Below are positions 46,575-57,590 of a DNA stretch of 64,000 nt, in pieces. The notes below the pieces were generated by a model. It ran no database searches, was not told where the DNA came from, and saw nothing but the letters and a program-made list of their open reading frames with translations. The position numbers were made by a program, and so were the translations under genes. This DNA is from JBEKIK01 sp963838495 (GTDB lineage: Bacteria; Planctomycetota; Planctomycetia; Pirellulales; Thermoguttaceae), in NCBI GenBank assembly GCA_963838495.1, contig CAWIRC010000001.1, positions 1,240,001 through 1,304,000 of the forward strand, given 5' to 3'. Position 1 is the stretch's first letter, and the number at the start of each line of letters is the position of its first letter.

Positions 46575-49500
46575 AATCCGGTAGCCCGGCGCATACCACT
46601 GGCTGAGCCGGCGCCGCTCACCGACCAGCAGCGCCGGGCGATCGACACCCGCGACGTTTCGGTGGCCCTCTCGGCAGGCGCCGGGTGCGGAAAAACTTTC
46701 GTGCTTACCGAGCGATTTCTTTCGCACATGGAGCCCGGCCGGCCCGACTCCGCGCGTTTGGGGCAACTGGTTGCGATCACTTTCACGGAGCGCGCCGCCC
46801 GGGAAATGCGCGACCGCATCCGCGAAAAATGCCGCAGCAGGCTGATCGAATGCCCCGAAGAAGAAGCCGAGCATTGGCTGGAGTTGCTCCGCGAGTTGGA
46901 TTCCGCCCGCATCAGCACCATCCATTCATTCTGCGCGTTGCTGTTGCGCAGCTACGCCGTGGAAGCCGGATTGGACCCGCGTTTTCGCGTCCTAGATCAG
47001 GTCCAAGCCGATACTTTGTTGAACGAAATGATCGACGATCAATTGCGAGAAAGGCTGGCCGATCAGGAAAAACCGGTCGTGGACTTAATCATCCAATTCG
47101 GCCTGCGCCGTTTGGCCGCGATGATCGCGCAACTCCTTAGCCGCCGCCAGGAGATCGATTGGGACTGCTGGCTGGCAGTTGACGCCGGATCGCTCGTTTC
47201 TAGATGGGGGAAATATCACCACGACAAGGCCCTGCCGCTTTTGCTGCAACAAGTTGTGGCTTCGGATGAGGCAAAAACAGTGCTGGAAATCGCGCGCCTT
47301 GGACCGTCGGCCAATCCTGAGATGAAATCAAGAATTGCTTTTTTGCTCGATGCTTTGCCGCATCTGGGCGAAAGCACGGATGCGCAGGCAATTGTGGCAA
47401 AAATCCGCGAAGCCGCGAAAATACAAGGCGCGGGATCAAAAAAAGAGTGGATAAGCGAGGAATTGTATGAAAAATACAGGGAGGCCGCCAAAAAGTTGCG
47501 AGAAACCATCGACGCCATAAAAGATAAATTAGATTTCGATCCGGAAAAGGCCCTGCCCGCCGCCGAAACCGGTCTGTGTCTGCTCGCCTTGGCCGGCGAA
47601 GTGGGTCACGCATATCAGGAGGAAAAACAATCGCTCGCCGCCCTGGATTTCAACGACCTTTTGATCCGAGCCAAAGAACTATTGACCGGTCCGGCTCACG
47701 CACAACTCCGCAAACGATGGGCCGCGAACCTGCGCCTTTTGCTGGTCGATGAGTTCCAAGACACCGATCCCCTGCAAGTGCAATTGGTCAAGGCCCTGTG
47801 CGACGACCAAATCGCAAGCGGCAAATTGTTCTTTGTGGGCGATTTCAAGCAGTCGATTTACCGCTTCCGCGGCGCCGATCCACGCGTCTTTCATAGTCTC
47901 CGTGAAGAGATTCCCCAAGAGGGCCGCCTGCCGCTCTCCTTGAATTTCCGCAGCCAACCGGCCGTCTTGGATTTCGTCAACGCCTTGTTTTGCCGTGAAT
48001 TTTCCGAGTTTGAAGCGTTAAATCCGAATCGTCCGCAGACCGGTCCCTCCCCTGCCGTGGAATTTCTCTGGGCAACGGAAAATGAGTTTGAGAAAGACGA
48101 AGATGGTCCGACCGGTTCAGATCTCTCCGATCGGCTTTCCGCTGCGCAGGCGAAATTATTAAAGGCCGGCGATGAAAGCGGCGCCGACGATCAAACGCCC
48201 TCCGAACGCCGCCGGCGGCGCGAGGCCGATTGGATCGCGCGGCGCATCCGCGGAATGATCGACTCGGGCGAGAAAATCGTTTGCGACCAGGTTGCGGCCA
48301 AGACCGGGAACTTCACCGCGCGGGCGGTCAAATTCGGCGATATCGCCCTGCTATTCCGGGCCCTGACAAATATCGAATACTATGAGGCCGCCTTGCGGCG
48401 CTACGACATTCCCTATTATCTCGTGGGCGGGCACGCCTTTTACGCCCAGCAGGAGGTGTTCGACCTCTTGAATCTGCTCCGCTCGCTGGAAAGCGCGTGC
48501 GATCAGGTGAGCCTGCTCGGCGCTGCGCAGTCCTTTTTTCAACCTGGTCGATGAAACGATTTTCTGGCTGGCCCGGCAGCCCGGCGGACTTTATAGCGGG
48601 CTTTTCTCTGAAAAACTTCCGCCGCAAATCGGCGGGGAGCAAAATGCGCGGGCGGAATTCGCCGCCCAAACGCTCGCCGCACTTCGAGCCATGAAAGACC
48701 GCATGCCCATCGCCCGCCTGATCGAAGAGGCAATCGAACGCACCGCATACGACGCGGTTCTGCTGGCCGAGTTCATGGGCGAAAGGAAACTGGCCAACCT
48801 CTATAAGATCATCGACCAGGCAAGGAGTTTCGACAATCGGCCGGAGATGTTCACATTGTCTGACTTTATCGCCCAGCTTTCGCAGTTCGTGGCAAATCAG
48901 CCGGACGAGCCGCTGGCCGCCACGCACTCGGAAACCATGGACGTGGTCCGTTTGATGACCATCCATCAAGCCAAGGGCCTGGAATTTCCCGTGGTTTTCG
49001 TGCCCGACCTCGCCCGGCCCCTTCAAGGACCCAAATCGTCAGTGGCCTTTTCGCGAGAATTGGGACCGCTGGTAAAAGACGACGAGGCGGCGGTGGGCTA
49101 CGATCTATACTCGATAGAAGAAAAGGAACAAACTCAAGACGAGACTACGCGACTGTTATATGTGGCCGCTACCCGGGCGGCGGATTGTCTGGTTCTTTCC
49201 TCCGGCCTGGAAAATTCCCAAAAAACCGGCGGCACCTGGATGGAACTGCTGGCCCGCCGGTTCGACATACTGACCGGAAAGGCGCATGAATCTGATTTAC
49301 ATGTTAAAGTCACTACCTTAAAACCCCCGCTGCAAAGCGAGCCGTCCGATGCGGCCGACCGGCAACGGATCGAGAAAGTATTGAAAAAAGCCCAAAAAAA
49401 GGCGGAAAAAGGCGAGGGCCGCTTGCCCAAATATCTGGCCCCCATCGCGCCCGACATGTCCGCGCACGGCAGTTTTCTTTCTCGCGTTTAAGCGGCGCGT

Positions 49501-50117
49501 TGCGCGAGCAAAAACCACTTGGCACAATTATTTATCTCCATACGGATGATTTATCGGAGCCGGCGCCCGATCCGCTGGGAATTGGCACATTGACACATGC
49601 TGCACTTGAAGAAATCGACTTTGTCAACCCCGGCGATTTTGAGGCGATTATCCGCCGACTCGCTCCTTTGCACCTTGCCGATGGCGATTCTGCCGACGTT
49701 AATTTAACCATCGACATGATCGGCCGGTTCTTGGGCTCCCTGCGGGCCGCGCAAATCGCGGCGGCTAAGGAAGTGCACCGCGAATTGGAATTCCTCCTGG
49801 CCTGGCCGCCGGATGAACCCCTGCCCGGCGGGCGGTATTTGCAGGGTTTCATCGACTGTCTTTACCGCGATTCGGCCGGCGGCTGGCATATCGTGGATTA
49901 CAAGACCAACAACATCACGGCCCAAACTCTGGAACAAGAGGCTGGAAAATATGAAATGCAAATGCTAGTCTATGCCTTGGCCGCCGAGAAAATCCTCAAG
50001 CAGCCGCCCGCCGAATTGGTCCTCTGTTTCCTCCGCCCCGGCTTGGAATTTCAATTCCCCTGGAATGGCGAAACACGAAAACGGGCGATGGAGATGGTTA
50101 ATCAATGTTTACCATGA
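46556..50117 (+). CDS. addA: AddA-type UvrD-like helicase/nuclease subunit (three frame breaks)
   Basis: About 1,187 residues when joined. All helicase motifs are visible: Walker A AGAGCGKT, motif Ia TFTERAAREMRDRI, motif II LLVDEFQDTDP, motif III FFVGDFKQSIYRFRG, motif V MTIHQAKGLEF and motif VI LLYVAATRA. The C-terminal RecB-type nuclease has GFIDCLY and WHIVDYKTN. Breaks occur near 46602 (before the LTDQQRRAID start segment), near 48524 (loss of CT in a ct run) and near 49475 (T5 to T4). The ATG at 46556 overlaps the addB stop. The partner subunit is addB; together they process DNA ends for RecA loading. Confidence 0.88.
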
Positions 50118-50170
50118 AATCCGGCGGATGCCCATTGTGAAAATACGTTTAATCGACGATTATATTACTG

Positions 50171-51402
50171 ATGCTATTGCCGCAGGAACAACGCCGATTC
50201 GCCATCGAAGTGGTGCACAGACTCCGCGATGCCGGGTTCGAGGCATTTTGGGCCGGCGGGTGCGTCCGAGACCAACTCCTCGGCGCACGCCCAAGGATTA
50301 CGACGTGGCTACTCAGGCCACGCCGCCGCAAATCCGCAAAATTTTCGGCCCGCGGCGCACACTGGCTATCGGCGCTTCGTTTGGCGTTATTACCGTGATC
50401 GGGCCGAAGGCGGCGGGCATGATCGAAGTGGCCACCTTCCGCGAAGACGCCGCTTACTCCGACGGCCGGCATCCGGACCATGTCACCTTCAGTTCCGCCC
50501 GGGAGGACGCCGCCCGCCGTGATTTTACCATCAACGGCCTGTTTTACGATCCGCTCGAAGATCGCGTTATCGACTATGTGGGCGGGCAGGAGGACCTTGC
50601 ACTTAAGAAAATCCGTGCCATAGGCAATCCACGGCATCGATTCGCCGAAGACAAACTCCGCATGCTCCGCGCGGTACGTTTTTCGGCCGCTTTCGATTTC
50701 GCTTTGGAAGAAGAAACCCGAGCCGCGATCGGCGAAATGGCCGATCAAATTTCCGTAGTCAGCCCGGAACGCATCGCCATGGAAATGCGGCGGATGCTGG
50801 TCGATCCTTCGCGCGTGCCCGCCGTCCGATTGTTGCTTACGACCAACTTGGCCCCGGGCGTATTGCCGGAGATTGTTACAAATAATGAAGATGAAATACA
50901 ACGCTTGGAACATGCTATAACCATCCTAGCCCGCCTGAAAGAGCCCGCTTTCCCCTTGGCCCTGGCGGCCATGTTGCACACGGTATGCGATTCGGCCGGC
51001 GTGAAAGCGGTATCCCGCCGCTGGCGATTATCGAACAAGGAAACCGAGCGTGCCGTTTGGCTGGTGGAAAACCAGCGGGCGATCGTCCACCCGCAGGACA
51101 TGAAATGGTCGGCCTTACAGCCTTTTTTGATCCACGACGGCATCCACGACCTTCTGGAAATGATGGAAGCATCATCGCCCGAAGGCGAAGCGGCCGCCGC
51201 TTACTGCCTGAACAAGCTCCTCCAGCCGCCCGAAGTCCTCGATCCCCCTCCGCTAATCACGGGCGAAGATTTGCTGGAATTGGGCATTCCTCAAGGGCCC
51301 CAATATCGAATGATCCTCGAAAAAATCCGCAATTTGCAGTTGGATCAACGGATCCACACCAATCAACAGGCAAAGGAAATAGTAAAAAGGGAGTTCTTGT
51401 AG
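50171..51402 (+). CDS. tRNA nucleotidyltransferase / poly(A) polymerase family (one frame break)
   Basis: An enzyme of the class II CCA-adding/PAP family, about 410 residues. Near the N-terminus, AGGCVRDQLLG and, after a break at about 50290, PKDYDVAT form the nucleotidyltransferase core with the D-x-D metal site. Restoring one C in the run cccaag joins them. Later motifs (RRDFTINGLFYDP, RFAEDKLRMLRAVRFSA) are typical. The C-terminal half is helical. It likely completes or repairs tRNA 3' ends; the tRNA-Leu in the window lacks an encoded CCA. The start at 50171 is 53 bases after the addA stop and could be co-transcribed. Confidence 0.87.
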
Positions 51403-51416
51403 TCAAGCGTATCCGA

Positions 51417-51866
51417 TCAAGGCAGTTCTTCCACATCGGCCAAATCGCGTAATCGGCCTGTGGCTCGCTTGTTGGCTTTTAAATGCTCCAGGGCGATGAG
51501 ATTGATGTTGATCCCTTCATAGACAAAATTTACCTTTTGAGCATAACATTCAGAAAAACTTACACCCGAGATGCTCATAATTACGTCAATGCGAACCGGA
51601 TCGATACCTATCTCGATTACCTTTCTTTCATTTAGAAACGACGATGCCGAGATAGTTTTCGGAGAGAATCCGAACCGGCAAAAAACACGGACCAGGCGTT
51701 CGGCATTTTCCGGGCTTATGGCTACCCAGATATCCATATCTTTGGTTGCCCGGGGGTATCCGTGAAAACCCAACGCATACCCGCCGACCAGAAGATATTC
51801 AACCTTTTCCTCGCTCAACAACTTTAAAAAGTCTTTGAAGTCGGGCGCAAGTTGAATCGTATCCAT
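51417..51866 (-). CDS. Small nucleotidyltransferase-fold protein
   Basis: A 149-residue protein with a minimal nucleotidyltransferase signature: LLVGGYALGFHGYPRATKD (Gly-Gly at 28-29), then KDMDIWV with Asp43 and Asp45, and a later DV pair. It resembles the DUF6036/AbiEii-like or MNT antitoxin and toxin group, in which small NTases modify tRNA or proteins. The start at 51866 overlaps by 68 bases the end of a 71-residue upstream gene, indicating translational coupling. It is convergent with the CCA enzyme, 14 bases away. Whether the pair is a toxin-antitoxin system cannot be settled from sequence alone. Confidence 0.75.
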   Translation of the reverse strand: MDTIQLAPDFKDFLKLLSEEKVEYLLVGGYALGFHGYPRATKDMDIWVAISPENAERLVRVFCRFGFSPKTISASSFLNERKVIEIGIDPVRIDVIMSISGVSFSECYAQKVNFVYEGININLIALEHLKANKRATGRLRDLADVEELP

Positions 51867-52014
51867 AATTCAATATTCTCAGTAGCTCAATTGCCGACCA
51901 TCGTTCTTCCGGCGGCTTTGTGAGCCAATATTCCCAGTCCTTCGGCTCCTTGCCGAGATCGTACACATGGACGGCAGTGCGGTCTATTCTGATATCATCA
52001 AGTGGATTGCCCAT
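51799..52014 (-). CDS. Small partner protein of the NTase (71 aa)
   Basis: A 71-residue soluble protein: MGNPLDDIRIDRTAVHVYD, then EYWLTKPPEERWSAIELL and NYGYDSTCARLQRLFKVVE. It ends inside the NTase start region, overlapping by 68 bases. To my recollection similar small genes precede NTase-fold genes in planctomycetes and cyanobacteria, often as HEPN or antitoxin-like partners. No HEPN R-x4-6-H motif is evident, so I do not call it HEPN. The overlap suggests dosage-coupled expression. Confidence 0.65.
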   Translation of the reverse strand: MGNPLDDIRIDRTAVHVYDLGKEPKDWEYWLTKPPEERWSAIELLRILNYGYDSTCARLQRLFKVVERGKG

Positions 52015-52238
52015 ACCGTAAATTATACCAGTTTTTAAGCATTTTCAAAGAATATCAAGCGGAATTCGATTCTAAAATAATCAAATAATCTCCGTGCCCT
52101 CCGCGTCTCCGTGTTGAGATCTTATTTTAACTGCCAAGAAAAAATTATCCGTCGCGGGGGTCTAATCCGCGACGGGTTAAACGGAATCGGCGACTGGGAT
52201 ATGGTCTTGTAAAAGGACGCTTCCGGCAAGAGGCGGCC

Positions 52239-52811
52239 TTATACGAGTTCTTTCTTGGCGCCAATCAGCGTCCGCAAACGCTCGGCCAAAAGCGCGGCGT
52301 CGAACGGCTTCTTGAACGTCTCGTTGATGCTCGAACGATCGAAGCTTGTCGAGCTCCCGTCGTCGGGCAAAAGGGCAATCAGGATCACTTCCGAAAACTC
52401 GCCGTTGCGGCGCAGATTCTGGCAAATCTGCAGCGATTCGGTGCGGCCGATCGAGAAATCGACGATAATGCAGTCCGGGTGGAAGCTCTCGGCTTGTATC
52501 CCGGCGTCGAATCCGCTCGCCGCCACCGCTACCTTGAACGACCTGTCTAGGGGAAGTTCTCTCTTTAAATTCTCGATCAATACCTGGTCTTGGGCGACGA
52601 TCAGCACTTTCGCCATTGCTTCGTCTTCCAGATCTCCCAGGGGCATTCCGTGTTCCTTGAGGAACTTGATCAGGTACTCCCGAGGAATGCGTCGGTCTTG
52701 TGATCCGGGGATGCGGTACCCCTTCAGCCGGCCCGAGTCGAACCATTTACTGACGGTGCGCGGGGCCACTTTACAAATTTTGGCGACCTGACCAGTGGTG
52801 AAGACCTTCAT
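52239..52811 (-). CDS. Helix-turn-helix plus receiver-domain protein
   Basis: A 190-residue protein. Residues 1-52 are an excisionase/MerR-like winged helix (TTGQVAKICKVAPRTVSKWF, GYRIPGSQDRRIPREYL). Residues 68-187 are a response-regulator receiver fold with the phosphoacceptor Asp118 in CIIVDFSIG and Lys167/168 in KKPF. The acidic pair before it is reduced to one Asp (Asp75). A DNA-binding domain placed before the receiver is the reverse of the usual order. No histidine kinase is adjacent. It is a one-piece regulator, possibly responding to a distant kinase or without phosphorylation. A ggaga binding site supports the start. Confidence 0.85.
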   Translation of the reverse strand: MKVFTTGQVAKICKVAPRTVSKWFDSGRLKGYRIPGSQDRRIPREYLIKFLKEHGMPLGDLEDEAMAKVLIVAQDQVLIENLKRELPLDRSFKVAVAASGFDAGIQAESFHPDCIIVDFSIGRTESLQICQNLRRNGEFSEVILIALLPDDGSSTSFDRSSINETFKKPFDAALLAERLRTLIGAKKELV

Positions 52812-53522
52812 CGCAGGCTCTCCGATTTATATTATTCACATTGGTTTGGGTTTGATCCCAAAAGGACCTTCCATCCCTTCAGGATTGTTTAGCCCCTTTA
52901 CCCGCGGTCTGCTCCTTATGGCGCTCCTTGCTTCATCGACCGCTTTTAGCAGCCGACATTCCGCAGGCATCTGGGTCGGGGCTTTCCGTAATTCGCTCTT
53001 CTTGGCTCTGGTTCAGCTCCTTCTGACCCCTGCCGTAATTACTACATCGGCAACCGGGGCATCCGGAAGCCAGAGAAAATCCGTAAAATAGAGAAGGTGC
53101 GTTCTAACCAACCTATTTCCAATTCTCTCTAACTCCTGACCCGGCGAACTACTCGCAAAAGGGGTGTGACTAGAATACAAACCACCCTGGAGAGTATTAG
53201 TGGTCTGTTAAGGCATGGCCTTCCTAGGCAGGTTCCCCCCTGCAGCCTGTATACGTGACTTGACTATTACTATAATCTGTCGCGAAACAAGCCTTCCAAA
53301 TTTCATCTTCGAATCTCAACAGGGGTGGACTTTAAACTCTTTCTCCGGTCTTAACGATTCGACTGATCGTAACGGCCTTAACGAAAGTGCCGAACGCCTT
53401 AATATTTCAGATTTCAAAATAGATAAGCGATTTTAAGGAAAAAAACGAATATATGGATAAGTTACATAATACAGATTGTTCGGGCAAAAACGTTAATCCT
53501 TAAGAAACCTATCCTTAATATA
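52812..53522. other. Long intergenic region upstream of the HTH-receiver gene
   Basis: The 711-base gap ends at a truncated pseudouridine synthase fragment. The first 280 bases form the leader of the regulator at 52811, including an AT-rich stretch (atttatattattcac, 52827-52841) near the expected promoter. An open frame of 98 codons at 52795-53091 on the plus strand lacks a binding site and reads the leader of the regulator; I reject it. The far half is AT-rich and holds no recognisable gene or RNA. Confidence 0.45.
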
Positions 53523-53840
53523 TTACTCTCCTGTTCGTAGTCTCTTGATAAATTGCTTCATATCCTTCGGCATAGAAGATTGGAAATGCATATTTTCTCC
53601 AGTTATGGGGTGTTGAAACGTAAACTCCACCGCACACAACGCCAATCGTGGGGCCCCGCTTGTGTCCTTCAGCGGCCGGCCAAATAACGGCTGCAAATAA
53701 ATCTTTTCACCGCAAAGCGGATGACCGATCTCGGCCAGGTGGATGCGGATCTGATGCGTGCGCCCGGTTTCCGGCCGGTATACCACCAGCGTGTAATCGC
53801 CACGTGGTTGATTGGTTAAATCGTGTTTGATGTTTTCCAC
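53523..53840 (-). pseudogene. Duplicated 3' end of a pseudouridine synthase gene
   Basis: This 105-residue frame matches the C-terminal 105 residues of the RluD-type gene at 54859-55837. PETGRTHQIRIHLAEIG, the CGEKIYLQPLF block and the FQHPITGE end are shared. The DNA itself is strongly conserved (for example, 53723-53783 matches 55063-55123 with very few differences). The catalytic HRLDRDTSG region is missing. It is therefore a partial duplicate, not an independent enzyme. The PEP-CTERM gene at 54121 lies between fragment and full gene, and the two repeats are in the same orientation. Confidence 0.82.
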
Positions 53841-54120
53841 CCCTAATTAGAGTTATTATATTTTAAAAATAAACTTATAAAACTACGTAAAGATGCGTAA
53901 TGTTTTCCAGGCGAAAATTCAAGTTTTCCAATAAATCAAAAGCCCGAATCTAAAGGCAGCGTTTTGATTGTCTGTTTGTGAACGGGTAAATCTGATAAAG
54001 AGTTACCCTTCAATTTTTTGCCTTCTGCAAAAAATTTCTTTTCCGGAAACGCAGATCAGATCACCTTGAGCGCATCGATCAATAAATAAAACAATAAGTC
54101 ATTTTCATGGGGAACTTCTT

Positions 54121-54816
54121 ATGAATCGCTTAATTATTACATGCATATCTTTATTGTTCGTGTGTGTTCTTTCAAGCAATTCTTCCGCGGCACTGGTCAC
54201 AGATGGTGGGTTCGATAACTCTTTCACTGGTTGGACAACTTCTCTTACCGGTGGCTCTTCATTTACGGAGATAAAAGCATATATTGATCCAAATATTAAT
54301 TACGATGTTAATTACTATGGGCTCTTAACTGGTTATTCGGACTATCATCAAGTTAAGTTTATACCTCCCATAGCATATATGCTTTATCCCGGAGGTGCTT
54401 CAATTAGCCAAAGTATTTCAGCAAATGCCGGAGATACACTGCAATTCCAATATGCTGGAAAACTGACTTACGGAGAAGCAGGACAGACGCCCACTATTGG
54501 ATTCGAACTCTCCAAAACCGGATTGGATCAAATAATATACCTAGCCGATACCAATTATCAAACTCCACAACCTTGGGATACGGTTAATTGGTACACATAT
54601 TCCTACACCATTCCACAAGTTGGCAACTATACAATAAAGTTTTTTGCTAAGGTCGATGGTTACACAGACCCTGGAGTATTGAATGAGGCACAGCTTGCTA
54701 TCGACAATGTGGAGTTAATCCCCGTCCCTGAACCCAGATGCTTTTTGTTGCTGATTGCCGGCCTTATGACAGGGGCGTATTGCCATTTGCGTCGGTTTGA
54801 GCATGTTAGAACGTAA
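54121..54816 (+). CDS. PEP-CTERM sorting-domain protein
   Basis: A 231-residue exported protein. A signal peptide (residues 1-23) leads into a beta-rich, Asn- and Tyr-rich domain. The end carries the PEP-CTERM tail: VPEPRCFLLL, a membrane segment and the basic LRR cluster, the target of an exosortase. The body resembles carbohydrate-binding or DUF642-like sandwiches (DGGFDNSFTGWT; AGDTLQFQY). Its codon use is markedly more AT-rich than its neighbours, and the gene is bracketed by the duplicated pseudouridine synthase ends, both signs of insertion or transfer. No exosortase is in the window. Confidence 0.9.
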   Translation: MNRLIITCISLLFVCVLSSNSSAALVTDGGFDNSFTGWTTSLTGGSSFTEIKAYIDPNINYDVNYYGLLTGYSDYHQVKFIPPIAYMLYPGGASISQSISANAGDTLQFQYAGKLTYGEAGQTPTIGFELSKTGLDQIIYLADTNYQTPQPWDTVNWYTYSYTIPQVGNYTIKFFAKVDGYTDPGVLNEAQLAIDNVELIPVPEPRCFLLLIAGLMTGAYCHLRRFEHVRT

Positions 54817-54858
54817 TTTTAACCTTTTTACTTACGCTTGAGATTGTCGCGCTACTTT

Positions 54859-55837
54859 CTATCCGTGTTTAATTTGTCTGACAAATTGCATTATATCTTT
54901 TGGTAGCAAAGATTTGAAAGATATGATTTCGCCTGTTATTGGGTGCTGAAAAGTAAGCTCTTTTGCGTGCAAAGCCAATCGCGGTGCCTCGCTTAAATCT
55001 TTCATTGGCCGGCGGAACAGGGGTTGTAGATAGATTTTTTCGCCGCAAAGCGGATAACCGATCTCGGCCAGGTGGATGCGGATCTGATGCGTGCGCCCGG
55101 TTTCCGGCCGGCATTCCACCAGTGTATAACCGCCTATTTTTTCGATCGGGCGGACATGGGTGATTGAATGTTTGCCCGCGTTGGGCAACGTAGTGCTACC
55201 GCGGATGCCGTCGCCGCGGTCGCGGACGAGGCGCGACTGGATTGTCTGCTCTTTAACGTCTCCGAGCACTATTGCCAAGTACTTTCGCGGTCGTATGCTT
55301 GCGAAACTGTTGTTCGAGATGTTTTTGCGCGGCATCGGTTCGGGCAAAGACCATCAAGCCGGAGGTATCGCGGTCCAGGCGATGCACCGCGCGGACGGGC
55401 GGCAGTCTTTTCCTGCTTCGCCTGCCTTCCTGTTTCGCAATCAACCCGGGCAGCATCTCGTCAAGTGTCGGCTGGAGCTGTTTCCGCCGTGCCGGCCAAT
55501 TTTTTTCCTCCTTGTGCCGAGTCGATGTGATCCCGGCCGGTTTTTCCACGACCACCACGTGGGCGTCTAGATAAACGATGCGAATGTCGGTTTCGCTTGG
55601 CGGCGCGGCCATGGGCTGGGGCAAAATTTTCACCACATCCTGCAATTTCAGCCGCCTGGCCGGATCGACGCAAAGATTCCCGCTCAGCATCACTCTTCGA
55701 GAATGCAATAGTTTCCGCACCTGCGACCACGACTGCCCCGGCAGCCACTGCCTAAGCGCCGCCCCAATAGTTTCGTCCACCTGCCGCGGCAGAACGCAAA
55801 AGATTCTTTCATCGCTCTTAGACATCGATTTGGCCAC
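54859..55837 (-). CDS. RluA/RluD-family pseudouridine synthase (one frame break)
   Basis: About 325 residues when joined. Residues about 20-95 form an S4-like RNA-binding domain. The catalytic Asp lies in HRLDRDTSGLMVFA. The second half (VECRPETGRTHQIRIHLAEIG) is the typical C-terminal box. The frame breaks near 55290 between RKHT and RKYLAIVLGDV. This family makes pseudouridine in 23S rRNA or tRNA. A partial copy of its 3' end lies at 53523-53840, on the other side of a PEP-CTERM gene. Confidence 0.88.
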
Positions 55838-55942
55838 TATTCAAATGGTCTATGCACTATGCCAGTGTTGACTCCGGCCGTTTATGTCGCACCAGGTTCC
55901 AAATCCCATTGAGTTTTTCGCAATCGTAGATATAGAACCATT

Positions 55943-57469
55943 CTAATCGGCCGATTTGGAGTTTACGCCTTCCGACGCCGCGGCATCCGGTTCTGTTCGC
56001 AAGCGGGTTTCGATGGCGGAAATGGCCTTTTTGGAATTTATCTCTTCAAAACCCCTGGTTTTCGGAGTAAAGTTGCGCAGGGCCTTAAGGCTCTTTTTTC
56101 CGCCGATCTCGCCGAGGACCGAGCAGGCTTCGGCCCTGACCCACTCGTCGCGATCCTTTAGTAAGTTTATGGTCGCTTCTTCCGCGATCGGTCCCATGGC
56201 CTTGAGGGCCTTTGCAACTTCCTGGCGGCTGCCCTGCTGGTACATTTGCGCGGCCACGGCCTCGGCCGCTTTGGCCGTTTTCAGGTTTCCCAGGGCTTCT
56301 ATCGACGGATTGCGCACAAACACGTCTTCCGATTGGCTAGCCTTGATAAGCGCAGTCTTCAGCCTGGGGAGTTGCCCAAACCACCAGCACTTTGGCCGCT
56401 GATTGTTGCACCCACTGGTCCGAATTGCCCAGCAATCGGGCCAGGGCATTGGACACTTCCCCGGGCTGCTCATCCGCCGACGCCCTGGCCAGGCGGTCGG
56501 CCGCGGCTTGTATGCGATGAGTGTCCTTCGACTTCAGGTCCGCAAGCAATCGCGCCGCTCGCCGGGCTCAAATTCCTTAGTCGCCCGGGTCTTTTCCGCC
56601 GCCGCTTTGGCTTCCTCGGCCTTTTTTTGCCACTCCGCAAATTCCTCGGCTGAAAGCAAATGATATGTCAATGTGATCGGATATTTCCGGATCACGTTCT
56701 TCTCGTTTTCCCGGCATTCATATTTCATCGACAAAGAGCGTATTACTCCTTCGACCGGGTCGAAAGTGAACTGACCATCGCCGGTCATCTCGAAACGGCT
56801 GGCCTTGCCCTGTTCCGGGATCGACACAAGCGAGTATTTCTTTGATATCTCGACGCTCTCCTTGTCGCTTTTGAGAATCGAATAATTGATCTGTTCTTTG
56901 GCCGTGGTGTGCGTGCCGGCGTCAAAGCGGCCTGCGAATGCGAACCTGAACGGCCCGGCCGATTCGCGCTCCACCACGTGGAGTTCGCGCTCTTTATCCC
57001 AACTCGATTTGGCCTCGGCCGGAAATTCCTCGAACACCAGCAATTCCATGTCGCCCAGCATGTAGGGCAGCGGAGTCAATTCGCGGGAAACGATTTTTTC
57101 GCCCCGGCGGTTAAAAGTCATATCCACTCCGCCAAATCCCGGGAAGCCTATCGGCGGCCCCATGGGTGGAAGCATTCTTGGCACTACATGCTCGTTCGGA
57201 TGCGGCTTGATATGCGCAGGCAGGCTGCCCGACGGTTTAAGCGCGAACTGGTTTTCCCCGGCCGAAGTAACGGTGTAGGTCAAAACGCCTTCGCGAACCT
57301 CGTCATACTTTTCCGTTTCGACTTCAATTTTCACCTTGTAGGCGTATTGCTTGCCGGCCGCAAAACCATAGCGCAACAGCGGCGCAGCTTCTTGCACCGA
57401 AATTACATCACAAACCGCGAACATGAAAGTTAGTGCAACAATAATTTTGCGTGCATAGAACCAAGGCAT
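55943..57469 (-). CDS. Secreted protein with HEAT repeats at the C-terminus (two frame breaks)
   Basis: Read across two breaks the protein is about 508 residues. The ATG at 57469 follows ggaggt by six bases. The signal peptide MPWFYARKIIVALTFMFAVC is followed by a beta-rich N-terminal region (residues 30-290). The linker AEEFAEWQKKAEEAKAAAEK leads to HEAT-type helical pairs: SADEQPGEVSNALARLL, DVFVRNPSIEALG, EVAKALKAMG and DEWVRAEACSVLGEIG. Breaks lie near 56548 and near 56375; the second is explained by loss of CT from ctctcc. HEAT arrays are protein scaffolds. It is convergent in no operon that I can prove, though SMC follows upstream on the same strand. Confidence 0.78.
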
Positions 57470-57590
57470 GATATAACCTCCGGACAATACCTGCAATTCG
57501 TGAAGAGGTGTAAAGAAATTATTCTATGGTTTCTACCCGCCAATTGCAAGGTAGAGCCATACCTTTAGGTCAATTACCGGAATTTACAGG

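Noticed and set aside
52795..53091. 98-codon frame upstream of the HTH-receiver gene
   Set aside because: No ribosome binding site; it covers the probable leader and promoter of the minus-strand regulator, and its hydrophobic sequence matches nothing I know.
53190..53260. Possible small structured RNA (SRP- or RNase P-like)
   Set aside because: The stretch taggcaggttcccccctgcagcctg has a short stem, but the conserved cores of SRP RNA, RNase P RNA and tmRNA are not present.
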